Below, piece by piece: positions 1 to 7,853 of a stretch of 9,727 nt of DNA (position 1 is its first letter; each line of letters starts with the position of its first letter). Source of the DNA: Planctomycetaceae bacterium (GTDB lineage: Bacteria > Planctomycetota > Planctomycetia > Planctomycetales > Planctomycetaceae). Under the pieces are notes generated by a model. That model worked only from the letters and a program-made list of their open reading frames with translations, was not told the origin of the DNA and did no database searches. The stretch is from the NCBI GenBank assembly GCA_016765335.1, contig JAESQE010000218.1, positions 1 to 9,727 on the forward strand, read 5' to 3'. The position numbers were made by a program, and so were the translations under genes.

Positions 1-2
1 AA

Positions 3-18
3 ATACGCGAATGCGTAT
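3..18. other. Small inverted repeat at the window edge
   Basis: ATACGC and GCGTAT form a perfect 6-bp dyad around GAAT. It could be a second terminator for the minus-strand cluster, because T residues follow in that direction before the window ends. It could equally belong to a gene outside the window. Too short and too near the edge to decide. Confidence 0.25.
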
Positions 19-59
19 AAATATTGTTTTCTGCAAGTATTTTACCAATTGACACACCT

Positions 60-99
60 GATAGAAAGGAAGCCGAAACAAACGAAGTGTTGTTCCGGC
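60..99 (-). terminator. Candidate intrinsic terminator of the gene cluster
   Basis: In the minus-strand transcript the arms GCCGGAACAA and UUGUUUCGGC form a 10-bp stem (one G-U pair) around an 8-nt loop. UUCCUUUCUAUC follows directly as a fairly U-rich tail. It starts 66 nt past the stop of the WD40 gene. In the opposite orientation the stem has an A-C mismatch, which supports minus-strand use. The tail is not a pure U run, so strength is uncertain. Confidence 0.6.
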
Positions 100-164
100 A
101 AAGTGGTCTCATCAGATTTTCGCCAATACTGCATAAATCAGCTTCGGCGGACGGTATAAAAAAT

Positions 165-2438
165 CTATTTTGCAGAGGCTTGAGCTGAACCTGCAATCTG
201 CTTTTGTAATTCTTGACGGTAAGTCTGTAGCATCGCTGTTAGTGCCTGGTTCTGTTTAAGAACAGGAGGCAAGCTAGCTAATCTTTTCTTTTCTGCTTCA
301 GTCACCGGCATCACTTTTTGTGTCTTGGCAACTTGCACCTTCTGAGCAGCAATCGCAGCTGTCAGCGTTTTTATCTGAGCTGCAAGAGTTTTGCTTAGGG
401 TTGCAACAACCTTCTGCTCAGCGACCGTTTTATCACGCAGTTGCTTTGCCTGATCTCGTTTCTTACTGACATTAACCAACTGAGCCTTGAATTGGGCCAC
501 AGCCTGAACAGCCTTCCCATTTTCCGCTGCCGCCTTAGTGATCGCAGCGACTGCGGTAGTCACAGCTGTATTTGCAAGAACAAGTTCCTGCGTCGCTTTA
601 GCCAATTCAGCTTTGCCTTCTTCTCCCTTTTTAGTCAGTTCCTGAATTTTGACATTCAAGTCTGCAACTTTTTTATCTGCCTGTTGTTTCGCAGTCGTTG
701 CGGTCTTCAATACAACAGTAGCAGCTGATACCGCTTTGTTGCCATTTGCAACAGACGTATTCAAAGTAGTGACCTGACCATTGAATTGATCGAAATTTAT
801 TTTTTGTGCCGCTGCCGCTTTGACAAGGGCCTGCACTTTTTTGTCAGCAACTGCTTTATCAGCAACTGCTTTTTTTGAACCGGCATCCACTCCTGCCAAT
901 TTAACCTTGGCTGCTTCAAATGCTTTTTTGCGAGCTAAGACCGCGTTATTGATTGCTGCAATTTGTCCGCCAGTAGATTTCACCAATACCTGTGTCGCTT
1001 GCAATTTTTTATCCAATGCAACGAGTTGGTCATTCAGTCCCAGAGGATTAGCAGACAATGGAGCCAACGGTGCTGCGGAAACAGCGTCCCACATACGAAC
1101 TTCTCCGGTCCAATCCCCTGCGATTACTCGATTCAATTCGGAATCAAAAGCAACTTCAAGCCCAAGGTCTGGCAAGCCGCCGTAAGTCTTAATAGCGGTT
1201 CCGTCACCCTTCCATAATTTAGCCGTTTTATCACGACCAACAGATACAATCCGAGCATCGCGGGTGTACTCGATTGCAGAGACACCACCACCATGAGCAT
1301 TCCAACGCTTAATTTCTTTACCATCATTCAGTTCCCACAACCGAATCGTTCCATCTTCACTGCAACTGGCTACTGAATTGGAGTCCGGTCGCCAGGAGAC
1401 ATCGGTGATCGCTTTGGTATGTCCTTTGAGTGAGAGATATTCATTCCCAGTCATTGCTTCCCACAAAAACATACCATTACTTCGATCAGCTGTTACCAGC
1501 AAAACACCATCAGGTGAAAACTCAGCTGCCATGATCCAATCTGTATGTTTTTTTATCTCATACACCAACTCGCCAGTTTGAACGGAAAAGACCCGAATCA
1601 TGCGTTTGGGACCACACAATACAACCAGAGAATGATCCGAACTAATATCAGCTGCCAGGACTTCATCGTAATCATTGCCCAGTTCAGCGACTCGTTTCCC
1701 AGTCTTTACATCCCAGACAACAACTTTTCCGGAGGCTCCTCCGCGACCGCCACCTGCCAAAAGCAAGCGACCATTCCGACTGAATTTCAGTATTTGAGGT
1801 GTCCCTTCTGGAAAAGGCAATGCACCACTGAGCAGACTTGTTTGTGTATTATAAAGTAGAACTTGCTTAATTCCAGAGACCGCTGTCAAAGATGCCCAAG
1901 GGCTGCTGGCAAGAGCAGTCACACTGTTTGGTTTACTCGTCAATACAACAGGTTTAAGAGAAACCCCTGTTGGCAAAACAGGGGCATCTGCTGGTCGTTC
2001 GGTCGTAATTTCGATTTTTGCAAGTTCATTCTTCTTTTTCTTGACTGCCTTGCTCCCCATGTTTTCCAATGCTCCCAAATTGATCCACTCTTTGATCAAT
2101 GCCAATTCTTTTTCAGGCATCTTGGGCTGCTTGGGTGGCATAAATGGTTCGCTCTCATGAGTAATCACCATATACAAGTAAGAGGAATCAGCATCGCCAC
2201 GCTCGATGGAATCACCAGAGCCTCCGCCCAGCATTAAACTGGAATATGTATCAAGAACCAGCCCACCTTTTTGATCATTCCCGTTATGGCACGATCCACA
2301 ACGCTGACGAAAGATCGGCAAGATATGTTCATCGTACGTAATCTTAGGCTTGGCAACTGGCTTCTTTTCGTCAGCTTGTACCGCCGGGCAAACTGTTAAT
2401 GAAAACAGAACAAATGCAGTCAAAACAAGGCGTAGCAT
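165..2438 (-). CDS. Exported planctomycete cytochrome c (PSCyt1-like) fused to a WD40 propeller and a long coiled coil
   Basis: Predicted 757-aa exported protein. Residues 1-22 form a Sec signal peptide (hydrophobic LVLTAFVLFSL, then AVQA before DE). Residues 33-125 resemble the planctomycete cytochrome c domain PF07635: a CGSCH heme-c motif at 47-51 follows 'ILPIFRQR', and an 'EPFMPPK' segment near residue 100 could supply the axial Met. Residues 170-451 hold about seven WD40 blades (VVVWD, MFLWE, IRLWE, AKLWK, VRMWD), enough for one closed propeller. Residues ~470-757 are rich in Ala, Lys, Val and Thr and look like coiled coil. The start is chosen at the ATG at 2438 because the signal peptide begins there and AGGAG lies 11 nt upstream. 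The same frame stays open to a TTG at 2498 and an ATG at 2465, both with poorer ribosome binding sites. It is the last gene before the terminator. The family is clear; the function is unknown. Electron transfer or scaffolding is inference. Confidence 0.88.
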   Translation of the reverse strand: MLRLVLTAFVLFSLTVCPAVQADEKKPVAKPKITYDEHILPIFRQRCGSCHNGNDQKGGLVLDTYSSLMLGGGSGDSIERGDADSSYLYMVITHESEPFMPPKQPKMPEKELALIKEWINLGALENMGSKAVKKKKNELAKIEITTERPADAPVLPTGVSLKPVVLTSKPNSVTALASSPWASLTAVSGIKQVLLYNTQTSLLSGALPFPEGTPQILKFSRNGRLLLAGGGRGGASGKVVVWDVKTGKRVAELGNDYDEVLAADISSDHSLVVLCGPKRMIRVFSVQTGELVYEIKKHTDWIMAAEFSPDGVLLVTADRSNGMFLWEAMTGNEYLSLKGHTKAITDVSWRPDSNSVASCSEDGTIRLWELNDGKEIKRWNAHGGGVSAIEYTRDARIVSVGRDKTAKLWKGDGTAIKTYGGLPDLGLEVAFDSELNRVIAGDWTGEVRMWDAVSAAPLAPLSANPLGLNDQLVALDKKLQATQVLVKSTGGQIAAINNAVLARKKAFEAAKVKLAGVDAGSKKAVADKAVADKKVQALVKAAAAQKINFDQFNGQVTTLNTSVANGNKAVSAATVVLKTATTAKQQADKKVADLNVKIQELTKKGEEGKAELAKATQELVLANTAVTTAVAAITKAAAENGKAVQAVAQFKAQLVNVSKKRDQAKQLRDKTVAEQKVVATLSKTLAAQIKTLTAAIAAQKVQVAKTQKVMPVTEAEKKRLASLPPVLKQNQALTAMLQTYRQELQKQIAGSAQASAK
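844..873 (-). repeat. Tandem 15-bp repeat in the coiled-coil region
   Basis: Two near-identical 15-bp units (TCAGCAACTGCTTTA and TCAGCAACTGCTTTT on the plus strand) encode a duplicated AVADK motif in the C-terminal coiled coil of the WD40 protein. A run of seven T lies at 870-876. It is a small in-frame duplication within low-complexity coding sequence. Confidence 0.7.
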
Positions 2439-2449
2439 AATGGCAGGAA

Positions 2450-2454
2450 CTCCT
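2450..2454 (-). promoter_or_regulatory. Ribosome binding site of the PSCyt1-WD40 gene, inside a 12-bp palindrome
   Basis: AGGAG lies 11 nt before the ATG at 2438 and favours that start over the upstream TTG and ATG codons. It sits within the perfect palindrome ACTCCTAGGAGT (2449-2460), so an anti-Shine-Dalgarno CTCCT directly precedes it. Only a weak 4-bp stem could form within one RNA. Confidence 0.5.
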
Positions 2455-2503
2455 AGGAGTCGCATCGGAAATTCAATTCCGAAGAAGGAAGGAACCAATC
2501 AAT

Positions 2504-2533
2504 ACCGGAAAAGTGAAGACTTACCTTTCCGGT
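2504..2533 (-). promoter_or_regulatory. Hairpin in the spacer before the WD40 gene
   Basis: ACCGGAAA and TTTCCGGT form a perfect 8-bp stem, and GTAA/TTCAC-type inner pairs (one G-U) extend it. It lies between the DUF1549 gene stop (2573) and the WD40 start (2438). No U-rich tail follows on the minus strand, so it is a poor intrinsic terminator. An mRNA processing or stability element, or part of the WD40 leader, is more likely. Confidence 0.45.
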
Positions 2534-2572
2534 TTCTATTCAAGATCATTTGAAGCAACTAATCAAGTAAAA

Positions 2573-5019
2573 TCAATGATCAAACAAAAATTCTCGACTG
2601 TTCAATAAAGCCCAGAAAACATCTTCGCACGATTTTGTATAATCGTTGCCTTCAGCGAACAGAGGACGAAGTTTCGTCAGTTCCGGTTCGGTTGGTTTTC
2701 GAGACAAACAGACAACATACAAATCAGTCAGAACTTCATCAGCAGTCACTTTTTTATCTGCATACGCTTTGATGATGCCCCCACTTTTAATTTTTCCGTT
2801 AACGGTATCACCATTAAGCAGATGCAAGGCTTGCGAAAGCGAAGGCTCCATTTTCACTTCACAAGAACAGACGGTTTCGCGTTTCGCACGTCCAAATGTG
2901 GTCAGGAAGTAGTTTGATGTTGCTCCATCAGAAACCTGGACTGCCCGGGATCCCAGTGGAAGACCACGGAATTTATCTTTTGTGTTTGTGACCTGCGAAA
3001 TAATATCCAGAAGAGATTCCGCTTTAATTCGACGAATTGATTGATGAGCAAAGTTTGTCTCATCTGTTTCATTTGTTTCGTTGCGTTTGGTGGCACGTTG
3101 ATAAGTATTTGAATTGCAAATATCACGGATTAACTCACGATAGTCGTATCCAGACTCCGTAAATCTTTTAGCCATCTCTTTGAGAAGCTCTGGATTCGTC
3201 GGAGGGTTACTGACTCGAATATCGTCAACAGGCTCGATAATTCCAATGCCGTTGAAGTGATGCCAGATGCGGTTCACAAAGTTTTCTGCAAAGTAGGGAT
3301 TTTCCGGCGAAGCGAGCCACTTAGCCATTACTTCCCTGCGATCTTTCCCTTTGACATCTGGTTGACGCCCTCCCAGAAAGACAGGAATAGCATTTTTATT
3401 GGTCACAGGATGCCGAACTTCCCCGCTACCGCTGTTATAGATAATACGCTCACGGTAATCTTCAGCTTGCTTGCGTCCGATCTGAGAGAAGAACGAAGCA
3501 AAATTATAATAGTCATCCTGGGTCCAGCGATCGAACGGATGATTATGACACTGAGCACATTGAATTCGCATCCCCATAAAGGTTTGTGCAACATTCTCTG
3601 CAACCTTCAGGTTGTTTCGCTCCAATTCGTAATAGTTGGTAGCAGGTTCACTAAATGTTCCGCCACTACTTGTTAAAAGTTTAACAACCATCTGATCCAA
3701 AGGAACGTTGTCACCAATTTGCCCTGCAAGCCAATTGTAATACAGAACAATCGATTTATAACTGACTTGGTTATTAGATCGCATCATCAGCCATTCAGCC
3801 CATTTAGAAACCCACAGTTCTGTAAATTCCTTCTGTTGAATCAGCTCATTAATCAGTTTCGCCCGTTTATCTGGAGTCTTATCCGCAACGAAAGCATCAA
3901 ATTGTACTCGGGACGGAACCATACCAACCATGTCGATATAAATCCTGCGAACGAATACTTCATCCGTACAGACAGCAGACGGGTTCATGCGAAGTTTTTT
4001 CAACTTCAAAAGCACAAGCCCATCAACATAATTGGCAGGAGGTTCTTTGGTTGGCTCAAACACCAACCCTTTAGGTAATATAATAAACTGAGACCCGACA
4101 GTATGAGAAGCATAGCGAGCCATCACAAAAGCTTCGCCACGCTTAGCTGCTGTGACCAGGCCGGATTCCTTATCGATCGTAGCCGAGTTATCGTTACTGG
4201 ATTGGAACAGAGCCAAATGAGTCACATCTCGTTCTGACCCGTCGCTGTATTTAGCAACAACTGTCATCTGCTGGGTTGTGCCAGCACCATCTAGAACAGC
4301 CTGTTTAGGATAAACATCTAACGAATCGCAAGTTGGTAAATCAGCAGGATCATTAGGGCAATTATTGGCAATCCATTCGACAAGATCTTTGCAATATTCA
4401 GAATCGAGATCAAAGCACTTGCCTCCGGTGTGAGGCACAAGCCCAACTGCTTTCTCAACCATCATACTCGACTGTGGAACCGCAAGATTAATCCGGCGAC
4501 CCAACTGTTCGCGAGTAATACGATGATGATCTCCATTGGGATCAAAACCGAAAATCGAAAGATTAAAACCATCTTTACCACGAGCAGATCCATGACAACT
4601 ACCCGTGTTACAACTTGATCGCATCATAATGGGCATGATGTCCAGATTGAAACTGACAGGACGAGGCGAAGCGGCTTCAACAACAGTAACAGGAATTTTC
4701 TCTTCCTTGCCGCCGTAACTGTATTTGAGCTGAGCCTGACCATCAGCCAGCGGGTAAATAATTCGACCATCAATGCGGACACAAGCTGCCCCTTCCAATA
4801 CCGCAACGGCCTGGCTGGTCACCTCTTCTGTCACACCATCAGCATAACAGCTTGAACAACCATCGATTGACGGTCTTTTGCTGTTTTCAATTTCACCTGC
4901 GGAGGAAAGGCATCGAGCCTGACAATTGTTCGATCAGCAGCTTGTGAAGAGGCCGAAAACAGACCTGCCAAGCAGATCGTCAGGGCCAAAACGACAGGTC
5001 GAATAGATAACGAACTCAT
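2573..5019 (-). CDS. DUF1549/DUF1553 exported protein with Big_2-like domains and heme-c-like motifs; frameshifted near its N terminus
   Basis: The intact gene would encode about 815 aa. Reading begins at the ATG at 5019, with AGAGG 8 nt upstream, and gives a signal peptide ending SSQA-ADR. It then stops at a TGA (4831-4833) after about 63 codons. The rest continues one frame over as a 753-codon stretch (2573-4834). Allowing for the shift, the order is: signal peptide; Big_2-like strand region (~31-115); CNTGSCH, a CX4CH heme-like motif (~137-143); second Big_2-like domain (~234-314); DUF1549 (~332-517) with CAQCH plus NHPFDRW; DUF1553 (~562-812). This is the usual planctomycete PSCyt2/PSD1 architecture, of unsolved function and presumed redox or polymer-degradation role. 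The main body looks intact and conserved. If the frameshift is real, the main product would start at GTG 4834 without a signal peptide, so the gene may be a pseudogene or a sequencing artefact. Family call is firm; expression state is uncertain. Confidence 0.87.
3056..3082 (-). repeat. Three 9-bp coding repeats (NET/NET/DET)
   Basis: In the DUF1553 part of the gene the codons run AAC GAA ACA, AAT GAA ACA, GAT GAG ACA, giving NETNETDET. It looks like a small microsatellite expansion in a surface loop between conserved DUF1553 segments. Confidence 0.6.
4831..4849 (-). other. Frameshift site in the DUF1549/DUF1553 gene
   Basis: On the coding strand the upstream frame reads GCT GTT ATG CTG ATG GTG TGA (AVMLMV stop). 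Moving back one base after GTT gives TAT GCT GAT GGT GTG ACA GAA (YADGVTE), which leads straight into the long downstream frame. Joined, this reads VVQAVYADGVTEEVT, a normal Big_2 strand pattern with the typical 'ADG' turn. One T lost from GTTTAT would explain it. I see no classic slippery heptamer, so programmed frameshifting is unlikely. The TGA overlaps the GTG codon (GTGA), an arrangement that could allow re-initiation, but that GTG is simply the Val codon of the ancestral frame. Confidence 0.85.
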
Positions 5020-5027
5020 TGTGATAT

Positions 5028-5032
5028 CCTCT
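5028..5032 (-). promoter_or_regulatory. Ribosome binding site of the DUF1549/DUF1553 gene
   Basis: AGAGG lies 8 nt before the ATG at 5019. This supports starting at MSSLSIRPVV, directly before the signal peptide's hydrophobic core, rather than at the ATG seven codons earlier (5040). That it precedes the short frame supports that frame being the real beginning of the gene. Confidence 0.55.
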
Positions 5033-5156
5033 TGCTTCATTCACGAATATAAATCGAATAACAAACCGGCTGGTTCGCCTGCGAAACAACTCCCCATCTT
5101 ACGTAAGAAGAATTGCAAAGCTGTTTGACACAGGCAACAGGTCGTATTCAGGTAGG

Positions 5157-7658
5157 TTATTTAGAATTCTCTCGAAGTTCTTTCTGTTGCTCTCTAAGCA
5201 TTTCAAGCCGCGAGAGAACTTTCTTTTTAACAACGACCGCTGCTTTTTTCGGAGCAGCTTTGGGCACAGGTTTTTTCTCAACCTTCACAGGAGGAGGATT
5301 ATTAAGCCTGAGGCGACCAGACCCAATGTTATGCAGAACTGGTTCGCCGTTTTCAATGACAGTAATTTTACAGAACAGATTTTTGTGCTCACCCAGTGGC
5401 GATGTCGCATCGGTCTTGATTGAGAAAGTAATATCTTTTGAATCCTTAGTGATTTCCAGCACTTCGGTAGTCACTTTATTTGGAAGGCCAATCAATTCTA
5501 CCTTGGCTTTCCCTTCAAACGGTGTCACATTCTCAATAGTAATAGGAAAATCCAGAGTCGAACCTCGCTCGACAGCAGAGGTCACATATTTCAGTTTCAT
5601 ATACATATCTGCAACTCTCAGTTTGATAAACGGAGTGCAAATTTCAACACTTCCATTTCCAACCTTGGCAATTGCCCGAACGGTAATATGCGACTCTCTG
5701 ATCGGTGCATTTCCTGATGCATTTATTGGAATCAAAGCTTCAGTTTGCCCTTTAAGGATTTTGATTGAACGAGAGGAGTTCACTCCTGGTGCGTTCTGCA
5801 GAACAAGCAATTGAATGTCTGCATCAAAGCCTTCATCTCGGGTCGCCACAACCTTGAGCAGCATTGAACCACCACGCACAACCGGAGCTTTCGGCTCGAT
5901 AATTTTCACATCAAACGGAATGTGCTGACTGATAACAATTGGGATCGTGTCTAAAGATTCTCGCCAAACATAATTCCCTTGATTACGACCACGAATTCGC
6001 AAATGGTCCTGCACTAAATTCGTGGAGACTTTCTGCTCTGCATTACTTGGATTCTGCCAAGTTCCGGTGACCGTTGCAAATTTCGCACCCAATGTACTTT
6101 CAGCGGGTGCATGGAACATAATGGGAACCACGCCATCGCTGGCCCAAGTTGCAGGGGCTTCAATAGTTACTCCCGCGGGAAGGTTTCCTGCGGTAAACGT
6201 CACAGCACCACCAAAGTTCTCGCGACTCACACTGGCTAAAAATGCAACTCGTCGTCCTACTGGAATTTCTACATCTGGTTGAACATATCGCCTTACTTCG
6301 TTACTGGTGATCTTCATTTTGGGAACAACGGCAGTCACTTCAATGCGATAGTGGTAATCAGGTCCGCCATTGCCAAGCTGATCGTGAACACGAATGAAGT
6401 AATCGCCATCTGCGGGTGCCTTAAACCGAACCCAGCTATCTGGTCGTTTGCGGTCATCATCACCAGCAACCCGACCGCCTTTTGCATTGTAAATAGTCAG
6501 CACAGAATCGATTGCAGATCGGACACGTCGAGCAATGACATCGACATCAACCTGTTGATCCTTTTTCATTGCTACTTTGAAATAATCAATATCAGTTTCT
6601 GAAGAGATGTAACCATTGGCAGCGGATGGAATTGCCATCGGGGTAGCTTGAGCGTGAGCTTCATTCGGCTCTACTTCAAGCACGTTATCCAAAGAAGAAA
6701 CCCAAAGCGGATTACATGTTGGAGTGACAAGATTGTTACTCAGAGCAAAAATCCCGAAAGACATTGGTTTTTTTGATGGGAATACAACCTGTTGATCGAA
6801 ATCTCCTGCAACATCACCCAGCAACTTAACTGTCAGAGTCTCCCCTGGTTTGCCTCCGGCAGGAATCACACCGATTGGTCGAGCATAATTACCAATATGT
6901 GCCCGATACAATGAAGCACCGTGTCCGCCGTAAGATGCGTCTCGCACTTGGATATAATAAGTTCCATCTTCAGGAACGATGATTGATGCAAAAGCGTCCT
7001 GATGAGTCAGTGCATGGTCATCGCGAGCATCTAACTCAAAACGACTTGCATTCATGATCGCAACATAGGGATCAAAAAATGCAGCCCCCATGTAGTATGT
7101 TCCCATACGAAGACCTTCAACTTCGACAGTAAGACGTTGACCTTTTTTCGCTTCCACGGCGTAATAATCGACATCTTCATTATCAATCCGACCGTGCACA
7201 GTGACGTTAATCCCAACGGTCTGAGGAGCGGTGAAGTCGGTATTTGGTTCTTTTTCGTCAACAACGGTGTAAGGTCCAACAAAGAAATTTGCAATCTTTG
7301 TGATCCCAGACTTAGAGCGAATTCGCAAACGATGAACACCCAAAGGTGAATTACCAAGCACTTTTACCTTCGCGGTAATTTTCCGGCCCTTGGCCTTTTC
7401 GTCAACAGTCAGTTCCGAGAATTCCAGCCCCGGGTCGTTACACAAAATTTCAACTGCGTCTTCCAGACGGCTTCCATTGAAAGTGACAACCACTTCGGTG
7501 CCTAATTTTGCACCGAATGGCGTAATCGTAGTCAAATCAGGATCAGTCGCTTGAGCTTGCTGAGCAAGAACAGAAAACAACACCAAACAGGAAAAAAGAC
7601 CCCGAAATAATGGTGATACGACGTGACAAGATTGTAAAGTCGGTACGCGACTCCACAT
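5157..7658 (-). CDS. Exported PPC (pre-peptidase C-terminal) domain protein with multiple Ig-like regions
   Basis: Predicted 833-aa secreted protein. Residues 1-37 are a signal peptide (LFSCLVLFSVLAQQAQA). Residues ~40-130 resemble an IPT/TIG-type beta domain ('TTITPFGAKLGTEVVVTFNG'). Two PPC domains (PF04151-like) follow at ~131-250 and ~328-443. Each begins with an EPN motif and has the (D)xDYF/Y-V...KG core and a YYIQVRD or YFIRVHD strand. Residues ~450-785 are further beta-rich, Ig-like stretches. The C terminus is a Lys/Pro/Ala-rich linker (~790-813) and a short charged helix. No protease catalytic domain is present, so this is a binding or scaffold protein rather than a peptidase. The start is the ATG at 7658, which has AGGGGG 6 nt upstream; the in-frame GTG at 7679 has no ribosome binding site. 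It lies between the DUF1501 and DUF1549 genes, as is common for PPC proteins in planctomycetes. The ligand is unknown. Confidence 0.88.
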   Translation of the reverse strand: MWSRVPTLQSCHVVSPLFRGLFSCLVLFSVLAQQAQATDPDLTTITPFGAKLGTEVVVTFNGSRLEDAVEILCNDPGLEFSELTVDEKAKGRKITAKVKVLGNSPLGVHRLRIRSKSGITKIANFFVGPYTVVDEKEPNTDFTAPQTVGINVTVHGRIDNEDVDYYAVEAKKGQRLTVEVEGLRMGTYYMGAAFFDPYVAIMNASRFELDARDDHALTHQDAFASIIVPEDGTYYIQVRDASYGGHGASLYRAHIGNYARPIGVIPAGGKPGETLTVKLLGDVAGDFDQQVVFPSKKPMSFGIFALSNNLVTPTCNPLWVSSLDNVLEVEPNEAHAQATPMAIPSAANGYISSETDIDYFKVAMKKDQQVDVDVIARRVRSAIDSVLTIYNAKGGRVAGDDDRKRPDSWVRFKAPADGDYFIRVHDQLGNGGPDYHYRIEVTAVVPKMKITSNEVRRYVQPDVEIPVGRRVAFLASVSRENFGGAVTFTAGNLPAGVTIEAPATWASDGVVPIMFHAPAESTLGAKFATVTGTWQNPSNAEQKVSTNLVQDHLRIRGRNQGNYVWRESLDTIPIVISQHIPFDVKIIEPKAPVVRGGSMLLKVVATRDEGFDADIQLLVLQNAPGVNSSRSIKILKGQTEALIPINASGNAPIRESHITVRAIAKVGNGSVEICTPFIKLRVADMYMKLKYVTSAVERGSTLDFPITIENVTPFEGKAKVELIGLPNKVTTEVLEITKDSKDITFSIKTDATSPLGEHKNLFCKITVIENGEPVLHNIGSGRLRLNNPPPVKVEKKPVPKAAPKKAAVVVKKKVLSRLEMLREQQKELRENSK

Positions 7659-7680
7659 GAGCAGCCCCCTTTGGCTCACG
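7656..7680 (-). promoter_or_regulatory. Hairpin enclosing the ribosome binding site and start codon of the PPC gene
   Basis: In the mRNA, CGUGAGC pairs with GCUCAUG (7 bp, one G-U). The AUG start codon lies wholly in the 3' arm, and the AGGGGG ribosome binding site is in the 11-nt loop. Such a fold would limit initiation unless it is opened. The pairing is read directly; a regulatory role is inference. Confidence 0.4.
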
Positions 7681-7718
7681 GAGATAATTCAGCAGTTAGA
7701 CTTCACTCAGGCACTTAC

Positions 7719-7744
7719 TCTGCAAAGCCCCCTTGCTTTGCAGA
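7719..7744 (-). promoter_or_regulatory. Perfect 10-bp hairpin in the spacer between the DUF1501 and PPC genes
   Basis: TCTGCAAAGC and GCTTTGCAGA pair perfectly around a 6-nt loop. In the minus-strand RNA the loop is AAGGGG and the following bases are GUAAGUGCC, not U-rich, so it does not look like an intrinsic terminator. It could mark an RNA-processing or stability element that sets DUF1501 and PPC levels apart, or a Rho-dependent end. Confidence 0.5.
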
Positions 7745-7853
7745 CACCTTAAAATCTAACAGGTAACAGTCCAAGCAGCACTCTATACATAAAACTCATT
7801 CTCCCCGACCAATTCGCAAACTGCTTATTGATCGAGGACTGAGTATCGTCATC

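Noticed and set aside
48..53. Perfect TTGACA on the plus strand near the left edge
   Set aside because: No -10 element at a proper distance and no plus-strand gene follows; it lies in the terminator region of the minus-strand cluster.
3257..3676. A 139-codon plus-strand frame
   Set aside because: It is antisense to the conserved DUF1549 region including CAQCHNHPFDRW; a shadow frame.
4840..4850. Programmed -1 ribosomal frameshift at the DUF1549 break
   Set aside because: There is no slippery heptamer such as A-AAA-AAG, and I found no clear stimulatory stem just downstream; a simple one-base loss fits better.
5097..5108. 12-bp palindrome TCTTACGTAAGA between the PPC and DUF1549 genes
   Set aside because: It has no loop, no U tail and no promoter next to it; probably chance, though a binding site cannot be excluded.
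5113..5814. A 233-codon open frame on the plus strand
   Set aside because: It lies wholly antisense to the PPC gene, has no ribosome binding site or recognisable domain, and the minus-strand frame has clear domain motifs.
7842..7851. 10-mer AGTATCGTCA shared with 9427-9436 in the candidate promoter
   Set aside because: Exact 10-mer matches are expected by chance in a window this size, and no good promoter accompanies this copy.
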